From Rozella allomycis CSF55 (taxonomy: Eukaryota; Rozellomycota), in assembly GCA_000442015.1 (NCBI GenBank), contig KE561209.1:286353-350352 (forward strand): DNA of 64,000 nt, given 5' to 3'. Of this stretch, positions 57,882 through 64,000 are shown piece by piece. The position numbers were made by a program, and so were the translations under genes. Under the pieces are notes generated by a model. That model made no database searches. It had not been told where the DNA came from and was given only the letters and a program-made list of their open reading frames with translations. Within the stretch, counting starts at the first letter, position 1, and each line of letters opens with the position of its first letter.

Positions 57882-58397
57882 TCTATAAATGGACCAAAAT
57901 AATCAAACAAAAATAGACAATCACAAATTTATTACCATTATATACATGCCCTGTCTATATTGTATGCTCAGAAAATCAAAAACATGGTCATTATATCAAC
58001 CTTGTCAATAGATTGAGCAATGAACGGTTCAATAAACAAAGGCGACAGATACAGCATTACTGAAAATGACCAAACCCACCCCACAATCCCATTCAAGCCA
58101 TTCTTGAATATTTTCATTTCGCCAAAAGTCAGTATCCCATTCAATACAAAAAACAATGTCATCCCACCAGAAAAAGATTCAGCAAATGGCATTATCATGA
58201 ATTCATGCATCAACCCGCTGAAAAAGAAAGTTAGCATGTACAAGACAAACTTCATGCTTCCTTCATTTTTGGATTTCAGTTTACTGCTGTTTGCCAATGG
58301 CCTGTATATCATTCTAAAAAAGCATTGCTGAACGTGCCTGTTCCAACGATGGCCCCAAAAGTCTTTAAGGGATGTTGATTTCCATGGCCGATCGAAC
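57882..58397 (-). repeat. Duplicate allele of the MBOAT 3' end and TLC 5' edge
   Basis: About 540 bp (57859-58397) repeated as 58399-58930 on the other side of a single N, with a few percent single-base differences. Some change the protein (KNGLNG/KKGLNG, WSFSV/WTFSV, SIDKVD/SIGKVD). This is an unmerged allelic overlap, not a tandem gene. Confidence 0.88.
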
Positions 58398-58506
58398 NTT
58401 GACGGGTAAACAAATCCCATTCTATAAATGGACCAAAATAATCAAACAAAAATAGACAATCACAAATTTATTACCATTATATACATGCCCTGTCTATATT
58501 GTATGC

Positions 58507-59613
58507 TCAGAAAATCAAAAACATGGTCATTATATCAACCTTGCCAATCGATTGAGCAATGAACGGTTCAATAAACAAAGGCGACAGATACAGAATTACT
58601 GAAAATGTCCAAACCCACCCCACAATCCCATTCAAGCCCTTCTTGAATATTTTCATCTCGCCAAAAGTCAGTATCCCATTCAATACAAAAAACAATGTCA
58701 TCCCACCAGAAAAAGATTCAGCAAATGGCATTATCATGAATTCATGCATCAACCCGCTGAAAAAGAAAGTTAGCATGTACAAGACAAACTTCATGCTTCC
58801 TTCATTTTTGGATTTCAGTTTACTGCTGTTTGCCAATGGCCTGTATATCATTCTAAAAAAGCATTGCTGAACGTGCCTGTTCCAACGATGGCCCCAAAAG
58901 TCTTTAAGGGATGTTGATTTCCATGGCCGACGGAACAATGCTCTGTATGTTCCGTTAAAAATTATTGCAAAGATGGAAAAGATTGATTTGTGGATAATTG
59001 AAAGCAAAAAGTACAAATGGAAGAAGAAAATGATGCGAAAAGAAATCGAAGAGGGTGATAATGTAAAGTTTTTGATTTGGTATTGTGGATCCATATACAA
59101 GTAGAGCTTCGACATAATCTGCAGCAATACGAAATCCAAAGCGACATCTACCAGAAGCAAAATAAAGACTCTGATTTTAGAACCATTTGAATTCTTGAAC
59201 ACGAGTTTTTCTAGCCACTTTACACCCGCGCATTCAGCCAAATCAGTGCTGCTCAATTTCCCCTTTGAATTCCCGTCATTTCCAATTTCATCAAAATTTT
59301 CAATCAAAAGCAAGGATCTTGCATACTCGTTAATGGACATTGGCGGTCTGTGGGGATGAATGACAAACAGATCCCAGAAGCGCATTCCAAACACGATATA
59401 CGACAGTGTGAGAAACCAGTTGTACGAGCACTGCACCATATCTGAAGCGTCGAGTTTCGTGGTTGCGAAATAGTAGAACCCCGCGGCGAGACACACCAGC
59501 GCGGTTGCCGATCGGGAGGTGGCGTTGTGGTTGAGTCCGCAGGGGATGTACAATGTGCCTAGAATTATGGTTACTGTGAGTATTGCGTGTAACAGGCCTT
59601 GGATCATTGTCAT
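58507..59613 (-). CDS. Wax-synthase-like MBOAT acyltransferase
   Basis: Integral membrane O-acyltransferase, about 370 residues, single exon, many hydrophobic helices. The family signature STSLKDFWGHRWNRHVQQCF is followed by MLTFFFSGLMHEFMIMPF, with the presumed catalytic His in an MHEF context. This matches the MBOAT_2/wax-synthase group (esterifying fatty alcohols or other hydroxyls) rather than DGAT1/SOAT. The frame stays open back to an ATG at 59880. But 59657-59880 is antisense to real exons of the TOPBP1-like gene, so I place the start at Met 59613 or 59607, just before IQGLLHAILTVTIILG. Substrate unknown. Confidence 0.8.
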   Translation of the reverse strand: MTMIQGLLHAILTVTIILGTLYIPCGLNHNATSRSATALVCLAAGFYYFATTKLDASDMVQCSYNWFLTLSYIVFGMRFWDLFVIHPHRPPMSINEYARSLLLIENFDEIGNDGNSKGKLSSTDLAECAGVKWLEKLVFKNSNGSKIRVFILLLVDVALDFVLLQIMSKLYLYMDPQYQIKNFTLSPSSISFRIIFFFHLYFLLSIIHKSIFSIFAIIFNGTYRALFRRPWKSTSLKDFWGHRWNRHVQQCFFRMIYRPLANSSKLKSKNEGSMKFVLYMLTFFFSGLMHEFMIMPFAESFSGGMTLFFVLNGILTFGEMKIFKKGLNGIVGWVWTFSVILYLSPLFIEPFIAQSIGKVDIMTMFLIF

Positions 59614-59656
59614 GCAAAGTTGTAAATTCCGAGAAATTGTTTGAAAAATCGGGATG

Positions 59657-62600
59657 ACTTCAAGTCTGATCGTGTGTACGACAGGTGTGTCTCCAGTGGA
59701 CAAGGTAAAGTTTGATGTTTGAGAAATAAAGGCTGAGATTAAACGCAAGTGTAGTGTGAAGGGGATCGAGTATACGACGGAACTAAACAGCCGCGTAACG
59801 CATTTGATTGCGAGTGCGTCGTGTTCGGCCAAGTATCGGGTAAATTCATAGTGAGTGTTTGATAGTTTGCTGTGGAGCATGGGATACCGATTGTGACGTG
59901 TGAATGGCTGGATGCTGTTGTGAATGGAGGGTCTGTGAAGCAGGTAAGCGATGCTGTTTGTGGGTGATGAGGCGACGATAGATCACAAGTTTCCGTGTTT
60001 TAAGGGGTGTTTGATTAGTATATCTGGGCCTATATTTGACAAGAGGGAGCGGGGTGTGTTGAAGGAGCTGATTGAGGGGCATGGCGGGGTGTATACGCCT
60101 GATTTGAAAAAGGACTGTACGCATTTGGTTACGTGTACGACTGAGGGACTAAAGTACCAGTTTGCGAAAAAGTGGCGGATCAAGACGGTTGATAGACGGT
60201 GGGTGAGTGAAAGTGTGGCGAAGGGGGTGTTGTTGGAAGCTGAGATGTTTCCTATTGTTGAGGAGGGAGGGTGTGGATTTAAGATTGAGGATGTTGAGAT
60301 TAATGAGAATAGTGAATCGTTTTTGGAGGGTTGTAAGATATATTTGACGGACAGTTTTGATGATAAAGAGGTTTTGATATTGAAGAGATTGATACTGAGT
60401 GCGTGTGGATTGAGAATGCAAGAGTTTTCGTCTGGTGTGACGCATGTGATTAATAAGACGAATAATTTGAATTTGAAAACCAAAGAGATGATTGATTTGA
60501 ATGAGAATAGTGCGATTGTTTTGAATGTGAAGTGGTTGGTTGAGTCTTATAAGCAGCAGAGGATGCTTTCGTATTCAAGTTTTATTGTGAGTGATGCTGT
60601 GCAGAAACTGCAGCGACAGTCATCAGTTTTGATTCAAGATTCAATTTGGCTTCAATCGTCGAATAAAGTTGAAAATAGATTTGGAGAAAAGATTAATAAA
60701 AAAGTTGGATTCTTTTCTGGATGTTCATTTAAAGTTTTGTGTAATCAAGTAAGAAAATAGATTGAATGATTTTTAAGAAGATTAATTTAGAGAAATCAAT
60801 TATAGAAAATGGGGGAATTATTGAAGAAACAAATCCAAAATATTTCATTGTAGATTTAGATCAAAGTGATGAAGAGAGCAATTCACTAGTTTCAGAAACA
60901 TTTTCTAATGGAGCTTCAACTTCCACTTTAATGGTGACAACGTTGTGGGTTAATAGATGTATATTTGAACAAAGATNTAGATGTTTATTTGAACAAAGAT
61001 TAATAAATATAAATGAATGCGACTATTTCAAACCATTGAGATTTAAGATTGAGTTTGAATATAAAGTTTGTGTGACAGGGTTTGAAGATAAAGAATATTT
61101 AAGAGAAGATTTGAAAAAGATTGTAAATTATTTTGGGGGTGAATTTCTTTCTTCTTTTTCTAAAAAATGTTCAATTTTAATTTGTGAAAAACCAAAAGGA
61201 ATGAAATTTGAAAAAGCTAAAAGTTGGGAAATTCCTTGCGTTAAATTTGATTGGATTTTGAAAATTATTAAATTAAAGAAAATTATTCCATTTAATGAAT
61301 TTTTATTCAATGGTGAAGCAATGGGGGAAGTAATGGGGGAATTAATGGGAGATAATAATGGAGTGAATAAAGACAATGGAGTGAGTAGAGATGATAGAGA
61401 TGATAGGGTTAACTTGTTTAATACAGATAATTACATTAACTTGAATAAATTGAATGACGTTAAAGACGTTAACAGTGTTCAACAGAGTGATGTTAAGAGC
61501 TTTAAATCTGTTAACCCCTTTGAGACACCATTTGAATTCTCTAATTCTAATAATGGAATATTTTCGCCTATCAATTCAAGTTTGAATCAAATGGTTAAAA
61601 TAAATAATTTGAAATCTCCACTCTCTTCTAAACAAAATAATTCTTCACAATCTAATTTAATTCTTCCATCATTTGATTCTTCTTTAATAAATGAAAATGA
61701 AATATTAAAAGATTGTATTATTTATGTTAGTCACAGATTGTTTCACAGACGTCAAGAATTATCAAATTTAGCTTTAAAATGTGGCGCCAAATTTCTTTGG
61801 TCTTTTGAAAATGACGTCACTCACTTCATCCATCAAGGAAATAGAATTCACGAATCTTTCAAAGAATTCAAATTAGCTCAACAAAAGAAAATGTTCATTG
61901 TTTCTCCTTGGTGGTTATTCAACGTAAATTAATTCTTCATCTATCATTCTAGTCTGCTCAAAGTTGTACACGTCTAGATGAATCAAACTTTCCTCACATT
62001 TTTCATCCAAATAAACCAAGATTAGTATTCACTCCACAATCTTTAACTTGTTCTCAAAATGTTGATTTCATTTACAAAACTTTTGAATCCAAAAACAACA
62101 AAAGAGATTTTAGAGAGAGTAAAGGTGCAATAGGAGAAGATAAAGAGAGTAAAGGTGCATTGAAAGAGAGTACAAAAGAGACAAAATTTGAAAGCTTCAA
62201 ACATTTTGATAGTAAAGATTTCAACCAATTGGCTACCCCAGTGAAAGATGACGTTACTGATGCATTAGAACAAATTCTTTTAACAACTTCAAAATTCAAA
62301 GGAAAGAAGAGAGAAAGAGAAAATTTTAATGATTCAAATGATTCAAGACAATCTCTCTCTAAATCAGAAAGCATTTCTAGCCCCATTAANAACATTCTCT
62401 CTCTAAATCAGAAAGCATTTCTAGCCCCATTAAATCAAACAAAGTCACAGTCAGCTATGACGATAAAGTTTTATCTTTAATTGAAAAAGAAAAATCAATT
62501 CAAATTAAGAAATCTGATAATGATTTATTCAACATTGACATTGATTTACTCTCTGAATTGGAAAATCTATCAAAGGCGAATTGTTCAAAGTCAAATTGTT

Positions 62601-63401
62601 CAAATATAAATCTATCAAATTCCAATATAAATCAAATTGAAACACACTCATCTNCACACTCTTCTTCTCCAATAAAATCTAAAAAGAGAAAAAGCAAAAT
62701 AAATTTAGATTCTTCATTCAATTCAAGCGAACCCAAACAAACTAAGAAAGTTTTCATCCTCTCATCAATAGAACACAAACTACGCCAAAAATTTACAAAA
62801 ATTATAGAAAAACTTGGCGGCAAAATAATCGATGCTCCTCATTGGCATCCCTCATGCACCCATCTAGTAGCGTCAAATTTAATGCGAACAGAAAAATTCT
62901 TATCAGCCTGCGCTGTAGGCGCTTGGATCCTGCATCCAGATTATTTCTCTGCATGCCAATCACAAAATGCATTTGTTGATGAAGAAAAGTATGAATGGAG
63001 CGCTATTTGGAGTCCCAAAATTTCATCGCTTGTTAATGCGCCTAAATATTGTCGGCTGATGAACAAGTCTAGAAAAGGTAATATAAATTATTCATAGAAA
63101 TTAAAGTTTATGAGAATTGGAATGTTTTGCTGTTGATTGATGAAAAGAGACTGGGTGGGTTTAAAAGATTAATTGAATTGGGCGGCGGGTATGTGTCTAC
63201 TAGTGAAGATTCGTCATCAGTAAGTATTTTTAGTTTGGAAAATAGTTTACTCATGTAATTACGGATACAAACTCTGCATCGGCACTTCGAATTGATGCGT
63301 TCAAGTCTAGATATCCAAATGCTGTCATTGCTAAAACTGATTACATTTCTGAATTTTTGATTAATGGAGATTCTTTTGATCCCTCTTACTTTATACTATA
63401 A
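59657..63401 (+). CDS. TOPBP1/Dpb11/Rad4-type multi-BRCT protein
   Basis: Scaffold for replication initiation and ATR checkpoint signalling. ATG 59657 starts MTSSLIVCTTGVSPVDK. After a 27-nt intron comes AEIKRKCSVKGIEYTTELNS, then RVTHLIASASCSAKYR, a 26-nt intron, and FAVEHGIPIVTCEWLDAVV: a complete first BRCT. Further BRCTs follow (CTHLVTCTTEGLKYQFAKKW; GVTHVINKTNN..VKWLVESY; CVTGFEDKEYLREDLKKIV; DCIIYVSHRLFHRRQ..WW). The SCTRLDESNFPHIFHPNK stretch resembles the TOPBP1 block ending HTYNPKMSL. The C-terminal pair (SSIEHKLRQKFTKIIEKLGG..HLVASNLMRTEKFLSACAVG..EKYEWS; NWNVLLLIDEKRLGGFKRLI) matches TOPBP1 BRCT7-8. Three contig joints (60977, 62390, 62654) duplicate a few codons. About 1,130 residues. 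Confidence 0.92.
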
Positions 63402-63563
63402 ATAAAGCATTTTTATTAAGCGGTAAAACTGTTCAGAAGCCCATCTTTCCATTTCTTAATTAAAAATTAATGGTTTCGTGAAAACAAAGATACATAATAT
63501 CACCCATAACACGACATAGATTGTTATTGTTTGTATAAATCCTTGTTTATTTTTTAACACTAC

Positions 63564-63655
63564 GCGTACCGTGAGGGAAAGTTGAAAAGAACTTTGAAAA
63601 GAGAGTTAAAAGTACGTGAAATTGCTAAAGGGGAAACGTTGGAAACCAGTATTGG
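63564..63655 (+). rRNA. Fragment of large-subunit (25S/28S) rRNA
   Basis: Contains GTACCGTGAGGGAAAG, TGAAAAGAACTTTGAAAAGA, GAGAGTTAAAAGTACGTGAA and ATTGCTAAAGGGGAAACG, the universally conserved eukaryotic LSU stretch near the 5' end (D2 region flank). Only about 90 bp match; the sequence on both sides does not continue as rRNA. It is a fragment, not a functional gene. Confidence 0.9.
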
Positions 63656-63755
63656 TCATTAGAAATCAATCTCTGTGGTATTCTATGTCATATATATTTT
63701 TTTCGGATGAAATTTCCTTTTTCAATCAACATCACCACCGTCAAAAAAACCAAGN

Positions 63756-64000
63756 GCGAGTGTTTAACAGCAAAAACGTGTGTGAAGCGACGATAACTGA
63801 TAAGCAATTGAAGCGGGGGATAGAGAAATGCTGTGTATCGAGGATAGATGGGAGGATGAAGGTTGTTGGATGGGACGGCCGTGAAGTGTTTGTGTATGAT
63901 GTGAGGAGACGGTGTGTTGAGGTGTGTGTGGGCCGGGAGGGAGTTGTTGAGATTGTTGGTGTCAAGGTAAGAGATTTGTTTGGGGTGGGTAGGATGGATA
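63756..64000 (+). CDS. Partial unidentified gene at the window edge, possibly WD40-like
   Basis: After N 63755 a frame is open to a GTAAGAG donor at 63967: VCEATITDKQLKRGIEKCC, GRMKVVGWDGREVFVYDVRR, VCVGREGVVEIVGVK. The GWDGREVFVYDV segment looks like a WD40 blade, but too little is present to name it. It uses many G-ending codons, like the 5' ends of other long genes here. Confidence 0.5.

Noticed and set aside
57968-58397. A second tandem acyltransferase gene
   Set aside because: Allelic overlap across N 58398 that also repeats the first codons of the TLC gene.
59614-59880. N-terminal extension of the MBOAT protein
   Set aside because: The region is antisense to two TOPBP1 exons with clear BRCT motifs, and the extension has no MBOAT similarity.
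1-64000. CRISPR arrays, tRNA genes, bacterial operon signals
   Set aside because: None seen; tandem repeats here are coding (ankyrin, minisatellite) and the gene structure is eukaryotic.

Overview
This is a compact, AT-rich eukaryotic nuclear scaffold. About thirty genes lie 13-90 bp apart on both strands. Almost all are cut by very short spliceosomal introns: I could place more than 60 by keeping the frame and matching the protein family, and nearly all are 24-33 nt, mostly 26-29. Housekeeping genes look opisthokont/fungal (TVP23, Rvs167-type BAR-SH3, SF3B1, Dpb11/TOPBP1, UBE3D/IPA1). Exportin-6, TMEM128, a TLC protein and a wax-synthase-like MBOAT are also present. With many orphan secreted proteins and F-box/ankyrin proteins, this suggests an early-diverging, probably parasitic fungus of the Cryptomycota/Rozella kind. 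The taxon is my inference; no marker settles it.

Layout. 1-4.4 kb: two convergent acidic paralogs. 4.4-11.7 kb: exportin-6 (-), M3 oligopeptidase (+), NADP-isocitrate dehydrogenase (-). 11.9-15 kb: pieces of a secreted F-box/LRR-like gene and an F-box/ankyrin gene, interleaved by misassembly. 15.2-25.4 kb: dense housekeeping block (TRAPPC2, FEN1, TMEM128, ALG5, TVP23, BAR-SH3, NUP37-like, CHMP2, an ATPase, UBE3D-like). 25.5-28.8 kb: HExxH protein, small secreted protein, secreted SET-domain protein, and a TM/coiled-coil gene with exons too short to stand out as ORFs. 29.5-33.7 kb: SF3B1. 34-44 kb: repeat-rich region with hAT transposon pieces, an SH3-DH-PH RhoGEF, secreted proteins and an F-box/ankyrin gene. 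44.5-50 kb: giant helical-repeat protein. 50-55 kb: two large secreted orphans and one unknown. 55-63.4 kb: Ste20/OSR1-like kinase, TLC protein, MBOAT acyltransferase, TOPBP1-like protein. The end holds a scrap of large-subunit rRNA and the edge of an unidentified gene.

Functional themes are nuclear export, DNA replication and repair (FEN1, TOPBP1), splicing (SF3B1), ER/Golgi/endosome traffic (ALG5, TRAPPC2, TVP23, CHMP2, BAR), signalling (RhoGEF, Ste20) and a candidate host-directed secretome.

Caution: about 30 single N bases are contig joints. Many are flanked by the same sequence twice (unmerged alleles), and at two places contigs of different loci are interleaved. Several broken genes are therefore assembly products rather than biology.
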